Positions 21,033 through 33,170 of a stretch of DNA of 35,063 bases are shown piece after piece. The stretch lies in assembly GCF_002245655.1 (NCBI RefSeq), contig NZ_NOIH01000018.1, forward strand, positions 1-35,063, in the 5' to 3' direction. A model generated the notes under the pieces. It had not been told where the DNA came from, ran no database searches, and was given only the letters and a program-made list of their open reading frames with translations. This DNA comes from Thauera propionica (lineage in GTDB: Bacteria > Pseudomonadota > Gammaproteobacteria > Burkholderiales > Rhodocyclaceae). How positions within the stretch are numbered: the stretch's first letter is position 1; each line of letters begins with the position of its first letter. A program made the translations under genes and the position numbers.

Positions 21033-24000
21033 ATGACTGAAACCACCACCGGCACGACCATGCCGCCCCGCAAACGGGGTCTGGTCCGACCGGCGTTGTG
21101 GGCTGCGGGTGCGGTGATTGTCATCGGCGCGGTCGGCTTCTTCGCCGCGCCGCCGGTGGCCAAGCACTATGCCGTGAAGATTCTGGGCGAGACCCTTGGG
21201 CGGACGGTGACGATCGACGGGGTGGTGATCAACCCCTTCTCGGTCACCGCCGAAATCCAGGGGCTCAAGGTGATGTCGGCGGACGGGCAGTCGGAGGCCT
21301 TCGGCTTCGACGCCTTGCGCACCAACGTCGAGGTCGTCGAGTCGCTGATGCAGCGCGGCCTGGTGCTGCACGAGGTGGCGCTGAGCGGGCCGCGGCTGAA
21401 CGTTGCGCTCGAGGGGGGCGGGCGGCACAGCTGGAGCGACGTTGCCGAGCGCATCGCGGCGCTGGCGAATTCGGGCGGGGAGGATGACGCCGAGGCCGGC
21501 AAGCCCGGCACGCTGTTCTCGGTCGGCAATATCCGCGTCGCCGGCGGCCGTGTTTCGGTCGAGGACAAGCCGCGCGGGCTCAAGCATGAACTGGCGGAGC
21601 TCGAGGTCGGCGTGCCCTTCGTGTCGAACCTGCCGGTGAAGGTGGACGTCTTCGTCGAGCCGACACTGTCGGCCGTGCTCGATGGCAACCCGCTCAAGAT
21701 GAGCGCGCGCACCAAGCCGTTCCAGGACACGCACGAGACCATCCTCGACGTCGTGCTCGACAAGTTCGACCTCACGCCCTGGCTGGCCTATGCCCCGTTC
21801 GAGCCAGCCTTCCGCCTGCCGTCGGCGCAGCTCACGACGAACATCGAGGTGTCCTTCCGGCAACCGGCCGACGCTGCGCCCGAGCTGGTCCTGCGCGGGC
21901 CGCTGCGGCTCGACCAGTTCGTGCTGCAGGACAAGGCGGGCGAGCCGGTGGCGACGGTGCCTGAATTCGAACTCGAGTTCGCCGATGTTCAGCCGCTGAT
22001 CGGGCGCTGGCATTTCACGCGCATGCGGGTCGCCCAGCCGGAACTCGACCTGGTGCGGCTGAAGGAGGGCGGGCTCAATCTCGCCACGCTGCTGCCGGCT
22101 GCCGCGCCGGAAGCGAAGCCCGCAAAGGCGAAAGGCGCAGGCAAGGGCGCGGCGGCCAACGATCAGGCCAGGCCCGAGGCCGACGCGGCCAAGGCGTCAG
22201 GCGCCGAGCCCGATTTCCTGCTCGCCCACGCGCGCATCCGCGATGGCGTGGTCCGCTTCGAGGACCGCAGCCTGGCCGAGCCGTTCAAGGCACGCATCGA
22301 GGCGATCAACCTCGACCTGCGCGACCTCGCGACCGAGGCCGACATGCCGGCAGAGATCCGCCTCGACTACGCCACCGACGGCGGCGAGAAGTTCGTGCAT
22401 GAGGATCGCCTGCGGCTGGAGCCCTTCGAGTACGAGGGCATGCTCAACTTCGAGGCGATCAAGGCCGCGCGTTATGCCCCTTACCTGGCGGCGGCCCTGC
22501 CGGGGGGCGAGGTGCGCGACGGCAGCCTGAGCGGCAACCTGCGCTATCGCGTCGCGCTGGACGACAAGGGCGAGTCGGACATCGACCTGAGCGCCGATGC
22601 GCTCGCCGTGCGCGACTTTGCGCTGGCGCTCAAGGGCGCCAAGGATGCCGCGGTCAAGGTGCCCGAACTGGATGTGCGCGAGGCCGTCCTCGATCTCGCC
22701 GCGCAGCGCGTGAAGCTGGCCGAACTCGGCGTCAAGGGTGCGGCGGTGTCGGCCGTGCGGCTCAAGAACGGCGACATCGACCTGCTCGGCCTGACCGGTC
22801 CAGCGAAGAAGAGCGCGCCGGCCGGTGCGCCGTGGGTCGTCGCCGTGGACAAGCTGGCCCTGCAGGGCGTTTCGGTGCGCGTCGAGGACCGCACTGTTTC
22901 GCGCCCGGTGGTGATGGCGGCGGACAACATCGACTTCGAACTCGACGGTTTTTCCACCGAGAAGGGCAACCTCAGCCAGCTCAAGCTCGACTCCCGCATC
23001 AACAAGAACGGCAAGCTCGGCGTTTCCGGCAGCCTGGGGCTGGAACCGCTGAAGGCGGATCTCAAGCTCGACCTGCGCAACGTCGACCTGCTGCCGATCC
23101 AGCCCTATGTGCTGCAGCAGACCAAGATCGCGATCTCGCGCGGCAACCTCACCACGAAGGGCCAGCTCAAGCTCGGCACCGGACGCCGTGGCAACCTGCT
23201 GGCGGACTTTCGCGGCGACGTTGCGGTGGGCAACTTTGCCTCCATCGATCGCCTGAATGCGACCGACTTCCTGCGCTGGCGCACGCTTCGCGTCGGGGGC
23301 GTCAATGCCCGGCTCGAGCCATTCTCGCTCGCGGTCAGGCAGGTCACGCTGGACGACTTCTACACCCGCCTCATCCTCGACGAGGAAGGGCGCCTGAATC
23401 TGCGTGAGATCCAGGGCACCGATGGCAAGGCCGCCGCGCCTCAGCCGGAGCCTGTCGCCGCAGCAGCCGACCCCTTCGCCGATCCGGCACTGGCCGGAAA
23501 TGCGCCGCGGGTGAAGGAGGGCGAACGCACGGCCAAACTGCCGCCGCCGAGCGCGCCACCGCCGCCGATCCGCATCGACCGCATTGAGATCAAGCGCGGC
23601 AATATCGCCTTCAGCGACCGCTTCATCCGTCCGAACTACGACGTCAACCTCACCGACATGGCCGGCGAACTGGTCGGCCTGTCGACCGACCCGAACACCA
23701 TCGCCAAGCTCGATCTGAGTGGCAAGGTCGACAAGGCCGCGCCGGTCAGGGTGGTGGGCGAGCTCAACCCCTTCCGCCAGGATGCACATCTCGACATCCT
23801 CGCGTCGGTAAAGGACTTCGAGCTCACCGGTCTGTCGAGCTATTCGGGCAAGTACGTCGGCTACGGCATCGCCAAGGGCAAGCTGTCGGCCGAACTCAAC
23901 TACAAGATCGAGGAGCGCAAGCTCACCGCCACCAACCAGATCTTCCTCGACCAACTCACCTTTGGCGACAAGGTCGACAGCCCCGACGCGGTGAACCTGC

Positions 24001-24740
24001 CGGTGCAGCTGGCGGTGTCGCTGCTGAAGAACGGCCGCGGCGAGATCGACCTGCATCTACCGGTGACCGGCACGCTGGACGACCCGGAGTTCAGCGTGTT
24101 CGGGCTGGTCGTGAAGATGCTGTTCAACCTGATCGGCAAGGCCATCACTTCGCCGTTTGCCTTGCTCGGCTCGGTGATCGGTGGCGGCGAGGAGTTGTCG
24201 CAGCTTGAACTGGCGCCGGGAGCCTCGGCGCCGGGTGAGGCGCAGCGCGAGAAGCTCGCGACCTTGGCCACGGCCCTGGTCGACCGTCCGGCGCTCAAGC
24301 TCGACATTACCGGCCGTGCCGATCCGGCGGTCGATACGGATGGCCTCAAGCAGGCGGCGCTGGAGCGCATGGTGAAGGCGCAGAAGCTCAAGGCGCTGGT
24401 CGCGCAGGGGAAGGAGGCGCCTTCGCTAGACGAGGTTCAGGTCGAAGAGGCCGAGTATCCCGAGCTGCTGAAGAAGGCGTACCGGGACACCGATTTCAAG
24501 AAGCCGCGCAACGTCATCGGCATGGTCAAGGACATCCCGGTGCCGGAGATGGAGGCGCTCATCCTCGCCAATACGTCGGTTGACGAGCAGGCGCTGCGCA
24601 CGCTGGCGCAGCAGCGCGCGCAGGCGGTACGCGACTGGCTGGCGAGCGAAGGCAAGGTGCCGGGCGAGCGCATCTTCGTGCTCGAACCCAAGGTCGAGCC
24701 GGCAGGCGAGGCCGGGCAGGTTCAGTTCTCGCTGCGCTGA
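21033..24740 (+). CDS. DUF748 / AsmA-like giant membrane-anchored protein
   Basis: A 1235-residue protein. One N-terminal membrane helix (ALWAAGAVIVIGAVGFFAAP) is followed by the DUF748 pattern: a long series of beta strands with LxGLxV/LxxVxL rhythms in the AsmA/TamB style, low-complexity alanine/lysine and proline linkers (about 360-390 and 815-850), FSDRFIRPNYDVNLTDMAG, and a C-terminal module with LDITGRADPAVD and QQRAQAVRDWLASEG that resembles the OmpA-like end of DUF748 proteins. AsmA-like proteins form periplasmic bridges for lipid transport between membranes; the same role here is an inference. The ATG at 21033 follows GGAG; an ATG at 21018 is the alternative. Confidence 0.85.
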   Translation: MTETTTGTTMPPRKRGLVRPALWAAGAVIVIGAVGFFAAPPVAKHYAVKILGETLGRTVTIDGVVINPFSVTAEIQGLKVMSADGQSEAFGFDALRTNVEVVESLMQRGLVLHEVALSGPRLNVALEGGGRHSWSDVAERIAALANSGGEDDAEAGKPGTLFSVGNIRVAGGRVSVEDKPRGLKHELAELEVGVPFVSNLPVKVDVFVEPTLSAVLDGNPLKMSARTKPFQDTHETILDVVLDKFDLTPWLAYAPFEPAFRLPSAQLTTNIEVSFRQPADAAPELVLRGPLRLDQFVLQDKAGEPVATVPEFELEFADVQPLIGRWHFTRMRVAQPELDLVRLKEGGLNLATLLPAAAPEAKPAKAKGAGKGAAANDQARPEADAAKASGAEPDFLLAHARIRDGVVRFEDRSLAEPFKARIEAINLDLRDLATEADMPAEIRLDYATDGGEKFVHEDRLRLEPFEYEGMLNFEAIKAARYAPYLAAALPGGEVRDGSLSGNLRYRVALDDKGESDIDLSADALAVRDFALALKGAKDAAVKVPELDVREAVLDLAAQRVKLAELGVKGAAVSAVRLKNGDIDLLGLTGPAKKSAPAGAPWVVAVDKLALQGVSVRVEDRTVSRPVVMAADNIDFELDGFSTEKGNLSQLKLDSRINKNGKLGVSGSLGLEPLKADLKLDLRNVDLLPIQPYVLQQTKIAISRGNLTTKGQLKLGTGRRGNLLADFRGDVAVGNFASIDRLNATDFLRWRTLRVGGVNARLEPFSLAVRQVTLDDFYTRLILDEEGRLNLREIQGTDGKAAAPQPEPVAAAADPFADPALAGNAPRVKEGERTAKLPPPSAPPPPIRIDRIEIKRGNIAFSDRFIRPNYDVNLTDMAGELVGLSTDPNTIAKLDLSGKVDKAAPVRVVGELNPFRQDAHLDILASVKDFELTGLSSYSGKYVGYGIAKGKLSAELNYKIEERKLTATNQIFLDQLTFGDKVDSPDAVNLPVQLAVSLLKNGRGEIDLHLPVTGTLDDPEFSVFGLVVKMLFNLIGKAITSPFALLGSVIGGGEELSQLELAPGASAPGEAQREKLATLATALVDRPALKLDITGRADPAVDTDGLKQAALERMVKAQKLKALVAQGKEAPSLDEVQVEEAEYPELLKKAYRDTDFKKPRNVIGMVKDIPVPEMEALILANTSVDEQALRTLAQQRAQAVRDWLASEGKVPGERIFVLEPKVEPAGEAGQVQFSLR

Positions 24741-24763
24741 GGACGGGCGCTCAGACCGCAGAA

Positions 24764-24791
24764 ACGGGGGCTTCGGCCCCCGTCTTCTTTT
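24764..24791 (+). terminator. Rho-independent terminator after the DUF748 gene
   Basis: ACGGGGGC-TTCG-GCCCCCGT, an eight-pair GC-rich stem with a stable TTCG tetraloop, followed by CTTCTTTT. It lies 23 bases after the stop at 24740. Confidence 0.85.
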
Positions 24792-24846
24792 GGCGCGACT
24801 ATGATGAAAACGTGAGTTTCATTGCTGCGGCAAAGGGGAGGCCGGC

Positions 24847-25875
24847 ATGGGCAACGTCTTCATCAGTTACCGGCGTGATGATGCGGCCGGCTACGCGCGC
24901 GCCATCTACGACCAGCTCACCGAGCGTTTCGACACGGCGCAGGTGTTCATGGACGTCGATGCGATCGAGCCCGGCCTGCCCTTCGACGAGGTGATCCGCA
25001 ACGCCGTAGGCAAGTGCGAGGTGCTGCTGGTGCTGATCGGTTCGCGCTGGATGGAGGTGCAGCCTGATGGCCGCCGGCGACTCGACGACGAGCGCGACTT
25101 CGTGCGGCTGGAGATCGCGGCGGCGCTGGCGCGCAACATCCGTGTGATTCCTGTCCTGCTCGACGGTGTGCAGATGCCGGCCGAGGATCTCCTGCCCGAA
25201 CCAATGCGCGGCCTGGTCTGGCGTAATGCGCTCGAGGTCAGCAACACACGCTTCACGTCAGACGTGAATCGACTCGCGGACGTGTTGGCGAGGGTGTTGG
25301 GCGAGGCGGAGAGGAGCGCGTCGGCAACGACCGAGGCCGCGACGAAGTCTGCCGCGTCTGGCGCGGACACCGTGGTCTCAACGTCCGGGGCGGTCGCGAA
25401 CGGGTCCGCCACTGCCGCAGTCGGTGATGCACGGGACGTCGGAGGCAAAGGGGGCAAGGGTTTGCGCGTTATGCTGGTCGCAGGTGCCGTCGTGGTCGCG
25501 GGGGCGATTGCCGCCGTGCTGCTGTGGCCGGACAAGCAGCCGCCGGTCGTTGTCCCGGACAAGCCGAAGCCGGGGCTCGCGCTGGGTCTGCCGGACTACG
25601 GGGTCGTGTTCGGCAGTGACCGGACGCTGGACGCCGCGCGCGACGAGATCCGGCGCGCGAGCCGTAACGGCGTGCAGGATGCCGGCATCTACTTTCGTAA
25701 CGGCTATTTCGCCAGCATCGCGACCGCCACGACGCGGGCCGATGCCGATCGTATCCTCGGCATCGTCCGCGCCTTCCGCAGTGACGCCTACGCGACGCGG
25801 ATGGAGACGTGGTGCGCGCAGCCCGTGGGGCGCGAGGGCTACATCGACTGTACCGGGTCGGGTGCCGTTCGATGA
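24847..25875 (+). CDS. TIR-domain protein with one membrane helix and a periplasmic C-terminal domain
   Basis: A 342-residue protein. Residues 1-150 are a TIR domain: VFISYRRDDAAGYA (4-17), VFMDVDAIEPGLPF (33-46), VLLVLIGSRW (59-68) and E89 in VRLEIAAAL at the place of the catalytic glutamate of TIR NADases. A low-complexity linker (155-204) leads to one membrane helix (206-227) with basic residues on the TIR side, so the TIR faces the cytoplasm. The C-terminal 245-340 is an alpha/beta domain with SPOR-like rhythm (YGVVFGSDRTLDAARDEI, then RADADRILGIVRAF) and two cysteines (323, 335). GGGGAGG precedes the ATG. Signalling or defence NADase is possible but unproven. Confidence 0.8.
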   Translation: MGNVFISYRRDDAAGYARAIYDQLTERFDTAQVFMDVDAIEPGLPFDEVIRNAVGKCEVLLVLIGSRWMEVQPDGRRRLDDERDFVRLEIAAALARNIRVIPVLLDGVQMPAEDLLPEPMRGLVWRNALEVSNTRFTSDVNRLADVLARVLGEAERSASATTEAATKSAASGADTVVSTSGAVANGSATAAVGDARDVGGKGGKGLRVMLVAGAVVVAGAIAAVLLWPDKQPPVVVPDKPKPGLALGLPDYGVVFGSDRTLDAARDEIRRASRNGVQDAGIYFRNGYFASIATATTRADADRILGIVRAFRSDAYATRMETWCAQPVGREGYIDCTGSGAVR

Positions 25876-25923
25876 GTCGCCACGATGGCGCCTGTTCTGC
25901 GCCTCGCGATTGGCAGCAAGACC

Positions 25924-26442
25924 TCAGCGTGCTGCAGGCTGGACGGGCTCGCCAATGTTGAGGTTGCCGACGCCGTCCTGACCCTTGATCAGGAACTTGC
26001 CTTCGGGCAGACCGCCGCGGCAGGGTGCCAGGCGGCGGCCGTCGATCTCGGCCTTTGCCACCGTCACGCCATCGAGCGGAGGCGAGAAGGTCGTGCTCAA
26101 CTCGCCCTGGAAGTTGTACTTGAAGTCGCCCGCGAAGCGGCCTTCGACCGTCGCGGTGCTGCCTTTCGCATCGCAGGTCGCCTGGTAGTAGGTGTAGTAG
26201 GCATCCTTGGTCCAGCGCTGCTCGCGACAGTTGCTGAGGGTGCTTTCCGGATGGGCGATCACGTCGTCCCTCGCAAGCTTTCCGATGCAGATGTGAAAGC
26301 TGGCGGTCCTGGCGGCGTCGCCGGCGGAGATGGTGTTCATCAGCCAGAGTCCGGGCATGCGCACGGGGGCTTCGGCCGGGGCCGTAGTGGCATGAGCCGC
26401 GGTGCTCGCGGCGATGAGCAGGATCGGGAGCAGTGTGCGCAT
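25924..26442 (-). CDS. DUF3617 family secreted protein
   Basis: A 172-residue protein. The signal peptide MRTLLPILLIAASTAAHA is followed by a mature domain that starts MPGLWLMNTISAGD..., with cysteine pairs (HICIGK, NCREQRW, TCDAKGS, APCRGG) and strands ATVEGRFAGDF and FQGELSTTFSPP. This is the typical DUF3617 layout, a predicted periplasmic protein of unknown function. Its 3' end faces the TIR gene with 48 bases between, so the two genes are convergent and probably unrelated. Confidence 0.8.
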   Translation of the reverse strand: MRTLLPILLIAASTAAHATTAPAEAPVRMPGLWLMNTISAGDAARTASFHICIGKLARDDVIAHPESTLSNCREQRWTKDAYYTYYQATCDAKGSTATVEGRFAGDFKYNFQGELSTTFSPPLDGVTVAKAEIDGRRLAPCRGGLPEGKFLIKGQDGVGNLNIGEPVQPAAR

Positions 26443-26598
26443 GGGAAGGTCCGGAGGAGGGTGGGCGGGGAGCTGAATGAAGGGTTCGCAAGGCCATTCG
26501 GTGGTCGCGCTACGAAGCGCGAACGACCGGGAGCTTACCGGCCCGCCAACCCTCGGAACTTGAGCAAAGGCAAGAACCGCCTTCCCTTCATATAGCGC

Positions 26599-27168
26599 TC
26601 AGAACATCCCCATTTCAAGGCGGGCAGCGTCGCTCATCATCTCGCGGCTCCAGGGCGGATCCCATACCAGCTCCACGCTCGCTTCCTTCACGCCGGGCAG
26701 TTCCAGCAGCCGCTCACGCGCCTCGTCGGCGATCAGCGTGCCCATGCCGCAGCCGGGGGCGGTCAGGGTCATGCGCACAGCCAGGCGGTAGCCGCCCTCG
26801 GGCAGCGGTTCGGCCGTGCAGCCGTAGACCAGGCCGAGATTGACGATGTCGATCGGGATCTCCGGGTCGTAGCAGGTGCCCAGCAGCGTCCACGCGCTCT
26901 GCTCGACAGCCTCGGCGCTCAGCTCGCCAGCGGCCGGTTCGGGCATCGGTGGCGGAAGCTGCGGTTCCAGCCCGAGGGCGTCTGCGTCGCGTTCGGCAAC
27001 ACGGTACAGGTTGCCGCCGCACATCACAGTGATCGAGCCGCCCAGGCGCTGCGTGACCAGCGCGTAGGCGCCTTCGGGCAGCGTCTCGGGCTGGCCCCAG
27101 GGTACGCTCACCGCGTCGCAGTCGCGCGCGAGGACGCGGGATTCGGTTTCACCGTAGTGGTCACCCAT
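26599..27168 (-). CDS. sufT: SufT, MIP18/DUF59 iron-sulfur assembly factor
   Basis: A 189-residue protein. An N-terminal module (about 20-70: PEGAYALVTQRLGGSITVMC) precedes the MIP18/DUF59 domain, whose hallmarks CYDPEIPIDIVNLGLVYG and MTLTAPGCGMGTLIADEAR are present, ending VELVWDPPWSREMMSDAAR. Family members help insert iron-sulfur clusters into target proteins. It is last gene of the SUF operon; GGAG lies before the ATG and the gap to sufU is 24 bases. The C-terminus ends a little after the standard DAARLEMGM motif. Confidence 0.9.
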   Translation of the reverse strand: MGDHYGETESRVLARDCDAVSVPWGQPETLPEGAYALVTQRLGGSITVMCGGNLYRVAERDADALGLEPQLPPPMPEPAAGELSAEAVEQSAWTLLGTCYDPEIPIDIVNLGLVYGCTAEPLPEGGYRLAVRMTLTAPGCGMGTLIADEARERLLELPGVKEASVELVWDPPWSREMMSDAARLEMGMF

Positions 27169-27192
27169 GGTGCGGATCTCCGTTCAATCGTT

Positions 27193-27648
<456 letters not shown>

Positions 27649-27665
27649 TGGATTGGTCTCCGCCT

Positions 27666-28946
27666 TCATCCGTGGTTGCGCGTGCCGAACAGGTCCTGCG
27701 CCTTGTCGATGGCGGCGACAAGCGCGTCGATGTCGGCAAGGGTGTTGTACATGGCCAGCGAGGCGCGTGCCGTGCCGGGAATGCCGAAGCGCGTCATCAG
27801 CGGCATCGCGCAATGGTGGCCGGCGCGGATCGCCACGCCCTCGGCATCAAGGATGGTGCCCAGGTCGTGAGGGTGGATGCCATCCACGAGGAAGGACAGG
27901 ATGCCGGCCTTGTGCTGCGCCGTGCCGACCAGGCGCACGCCCCGGATGGCGTCGACCGCCGCCGTAGCGTACTCGAGCAGGGCATGCTCGTGCGCCGCTA
28001 TCCGCTCGATGCCGACCTCTCGCACGTAGTCGATGGCCGCCGCCAGACCGATGGCGCCGGCGATGTTGGGCGTGCCGGCCTCGAAGCGTTGTGGCGGCTC
28101 GGCATAGGTGCTGCGCTCGAAGGACACGGTGCGGATCATGTCGCCGCCGCCCTGCCAGGGCGGCATGGCATTCAGGATGCTGCGGCGGCCGTAAAGCGCG
28201 CCGATGCCGGTGGGGCTGTAGAGCTTGTGCCCCGAGAACGCGTAGAAGTCGCAGCCGATGGCCTGCACGTCCACCGCCTGGTGCGCCACGGCTTGCGCGC
28301 CGTCGACCAGCACCACCGCACCGGCCGCGTGGGCGCGGGCGGTGAGTTCGGCTACCGGGTTGATGCTGCCCAGCGCGTTCGACACATGCGTGATCGCCAC
28401 GAGCTGGGTGCGATGGTTGAGCAGGGCGTCGAAGGCCGCGAGGTCGAGCTCGCCCGCCTCGCTGACCGGCACCACCTTAAGCACCGCGCCGGTCTGCTCG
28501 CACAGCAGCTGCCATGGGACGATATTGGAGTGGTGCTCCATCGTCGTGATCAGGATCTCGTCGCCCGCGCGCAACTCGGCGCGGCCCCAGCTTTGCGCGA
28601 CGAGGTTGATCGCCTCGGTGGTGCCGCGGGTGAAGACAATCTCGTCAGCGTGCGCAGCGTTGATGAAGCGCTGCACGGTGGCTCGCGCGGCGTCGTACAG
28701 CTCGGTCGCGTGCTGCGACAGCCAGTGCACGCCGCGGTGGATGTTGGCGTTGGATTCGAGGTAGAAGCGCCGCTCGGCCTCGATGACGGCCAGCGGCTTC
28801 TGCGTGGTGGCGCCGTTGTCCAGGTAGGCGAGGCGGCGGCCGTGCACCGGGCGCGCGAGGATCGGAAAGTCCGCCGCGACGTCGAGCTGGGAGGCGCCCA
28901 CAGGCTGGCCGTTGCCGGAAACGGGAAGGTCGGTGAGCAGGGTCAC
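27666..28946 (-). CDS. sufS: SufS cysteine desulfurase
   Basis: A 426-residue class V aminotransferase-fold enzyme. Landmarks are YLDNGATTQKP at the N-terminus, TTMEHHSNIVPW (H138), the PLP lysine K241 in FSGHKLYSPTGIG and the persulfide-carrying C379 in RAGHHCAMP of group II desulfurases. The start codon is GTG at 28946: its GTGA overlaps the sufD stop and no ATG precedes the conserved domain. The reaction frees sulfur from cysteine for cluster assembly, passed on to SufU, encoded just downstream. Confidence 0.95.
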   Translation of the reverse strand: MTLLTDLPVSGNGQPVGASQLDVAADFPILARPVHGRRLAYLDNGATTQKPLAVIEAERRFYLESNANIHRGVHWLSQHATELYDAARATVQRFINAAHADEIVFTRGTTEAINLVAQSWGRAELRAGDEILITTMEHHSNIVPWQLLCEQTGAVLKVVPVSEAGELDLAAFDALLNHRTQLVAITHVSNALGSINPVAELTARAHAAGAVVLVDGAQAVAHQAVDVQAIGCDFYAFSGHKLYSPTGIGALYGRRSILNAMPPWQGGGDMIRTVSFERSTYAEPPQRFEAGTPNIAGAIGLAAAIDYVREVGIERIAAHEHALLEYATAAVDAIRGVRLVGTAQHKAGILSFLVDGIHPHDLGTILDAEGVAIRAGHHCAMPLMTRFGIPGTARASLAMYNTLADIDALVAAIDKAQDLFGTRNHG

Positions 28947-30249
28947 AGCAGTTCCTCCAGCATGGCGCCGCCGGGCAGGCGGGCGAGCAGGGCGGTGCGC
29001 GCATGCTTGCGCAGCGCGTCGTGGGCGATGCGCTCGATGACTTCGGCGGCGAAGGCATAGGTCAGCAGTTGGCGTGCATGGACCTCATCGATGCCGCGTG
29101 CACGCAGGTAGAACAGCGCGTCCTCGTCGATCTGGCCGACGGTGGCGCCGTGGGCGCACTTCACGTCGTCGGCGTAGATCTCCAGTTCGGGACGGGCATC
29201 GGCCTCGGCCAACTTTGACAGCAGCAGGTTGTCGCAGCGCTGCACGGCGTCGGTGCGCTGCGCATCCTGGGCGACGATGATGCGCCCGGCGAACACCCCG
29301 CGCGCGTTGCCATCGACCAGGCCGCGGTAGTACTCGCGACTGGTGCCGAGCGGCATGGCGTGCTCGATCAGCGTGTGGTGGTCGACGTGGCGCCGGCCAT
29401 CGACGTGGTACAGACCGTTGAACAGCGTCTCGCAGCCTTCGCCGTCGAAGCGGGTATGGATGTCATTGCGCGCCAGGCGGGCGCCGAAGGACAGCGAGTG
29501 GGAGGCGAAATGCGATCCGCGCGCCTGCTCGGCCTCGATCTGCGCCACATGGATGGCCTGCGCGTCCTGCTGCTGCAGCTTGACGTGGGTGATGCGCGCG
29601 TCCTGCGCCGCCTGCACCCGGGTAACGACCGTGCCGAGCGTGGCGCCGCCACCGACATGGTGTTCGACGATGCTCGCCTCCGAATTGGCGTCGGCCACGA
29701 TCAGGTTGCGCAGGTGGCTGTCGGCCGCGCCAGTGGCGCCGATGAAGACCAGGTGCAGGAGCTGTTCCAGCGCCGTGCCGCGCGCCAGGCGCACGAAGGC
29801 GCCGTCGCCGCACAGCGCCAGGTTCAGCGCGTAGGGGCTTGCGCTGTCGTCGGCGGTGCCGAAGGCGGCCTCGACCGCGTCGGGCGCGGTGTTGAACGCT
29901 TCCGACAGGGCGCTGACTGTCACGCCGGTCGGCAACGTGCCGATGACCGACAGCGTCGGCGCGAACTGCCCGTCCACGAACACCAGCCAGTGGCCGCCGT
30001 CATCGAAGGCCGCACGCAGCGCCGCCAGCGTGGCGGCAGGGTGGGCGGCGGAATCGGGCGCGGCCAGCGCCTGCTGCTCGAGGAAGGCGAGCGAGGTGTG
30101 GCGCCAGGCCTCCAGCCGGCTCGTCGGCCAGCCGAGGTCGGCGAAACGGGCGATCGCGTCGGCGCGGCGGCGAGTCAGCCAGGGCAGGGCGGCGCCGGGC
30201 AGGTGGGCGGCGCGCTCGCGCTGGCGGGCAACCCAGGTGTCGATCTCGC

Positions 30250-30253
<4 letters not shown>
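28943..30253 (-). CDS. sufD: SufD, SUF scaffold subunit
   Basis: A 436-residue protein of the SufB/SufD beta-helix family. The C-terminal core reads HIHTRFDGEGCETLFNGLY-like text (NDIHTRFDGEGCETLFNG), VDHHTLIEHAMPLGTSREYY, GVFAGRIIVAQDAQRTDA and KCAHGATVGQIDEDALFYLR, where the HGATVGQ motif is typical of SufD. It forms the SufBC2D scaffold with its neighbours. Its ATG overlaps the sufC stop (ATGA at 30250-30253). Length is normal for the family. Confidence 0.93.
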
Positions 30254-31029
<776 letters not shown>

Positions 31030-31050
31030 CTTGGTTCTCCTTGGGGTCTA

Positions 31051-32535
<1,485 letters not shown>

Positions 32536-32555
32536 CTTGCGTTCTCCTGGTTGCT

Positions 32556-33035
32556 TCAGCCGGCGTGGCGGGCGAGGCGGTCGGGGCCGCGCATGGGGTG
32601 TTCGGTGGTGGGCGTGGCGTTAGCCGTCGAAGGGGCGGGCGTCATCTCGGCGACGCTGACCGTCTGTAGCGCCTGGCGTACCACGGTGTTGATGCGGATC
32701 CAGCTGTCGCGGATGCGGCAACCGGTTTCGAGGTTGCAGGTGCCGCTGTTGGCACTGCACTCGGTGAGTCCGAAAGGGTGCTCTTCGAGCGCATCGATGA
32801 GGTCGGCGATGCTGATCTTCGCCGGCGGGCGCGACAGCACGTAGCCGCCCCGCGTACCGCGCTGGCTCTGCACCAGGCCGTGGCGGCCGAGCGCCTTCAG
32901 GATCTTGCTGACGGTCGCTAGGCCGAGGCCGAGCGCGTCGGCGAGCTCCGTGGCGCTGATCACGCGCTCGGGCGTGGTCGCCATGTGCGTGACGATCAGA
33001 GTGCCGTAGTCGGTGAGCTTGCTGATGCGAAGCAT
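32556..33035 (-). CDS. Rrf2-family SUF operon regulator (SufR/IscR-like)
   Basis: A 159-residue winged-HTH regulator. [19 protein letters not shown] and [20 protein letters not shown] (31-50) are the Rrf2 HTH, followed by the wing [12 protein letters not shown]. Three cysteines C93, C100 and C106 ([17 protein letters not shown]) are spaced as the [2Fe-2S] ligands of IscR. The protein probably senses cluster status and controls its own operon; a palindrome overlaps its promoter. The C-terminal 30 residues are proline/threonine-rich and unconserved. Start ATG follows GGAG at 9 bases. Confidence 0.9.
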   Translation of the reverse strand: MLRISKLTDYGTLIVTHMATTPERVISATELADALGLGLATVSKILKALGRHGLVQSQRGTRGGYVLSRPPAKISIADLIDALEEHPFGLTECSANSGTCNLETGCRIRDSWIRINTVVRQALQTVSVAEMTPAPSTANATPTTEHPMRGPDRLARHAG

Positions 33036-33064
33036 GATGGGCGTCTCCGCGTTGGGGTGCTTAA

Positions 33065-33093
33065 ACTGTACTAAAACAGTACGATATTAGCAA
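33065..33093 (-). promoter_or_regulatory. Promoter and Rrf2-type operator of the SUF operon
   Basis: Minus strand TTGCTA (33088-33093), 17-base spacer and TACAGT (33065-33070). Inside the spacer and -10 lies the palindrome GTACT-N5-AGTAC (33068-33082), nested in an ATAT...TTTAA context resembling IscR/Rrf2 sites. Binding there would block the promoter, suggesting autorepression. A good candidate from sequence alone. Confidence 0.6.
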
Positions 33094-33170
33094 GCGGGTC
33101 GGCAGGCAGGCGCATCGGGCGCGCCTTGGCCTAAGATGAAGTGCGAGCAGACAGGGACGAACACAGCGCG

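Noticed and set aside
20898-22013. Upstream extension of the YhiN-type oxidoreductase frame
   Set aside because: It is antisense to the DUF748 gene, has no ribosome site, and the FAD motif begins right after the GTG start at 20897.
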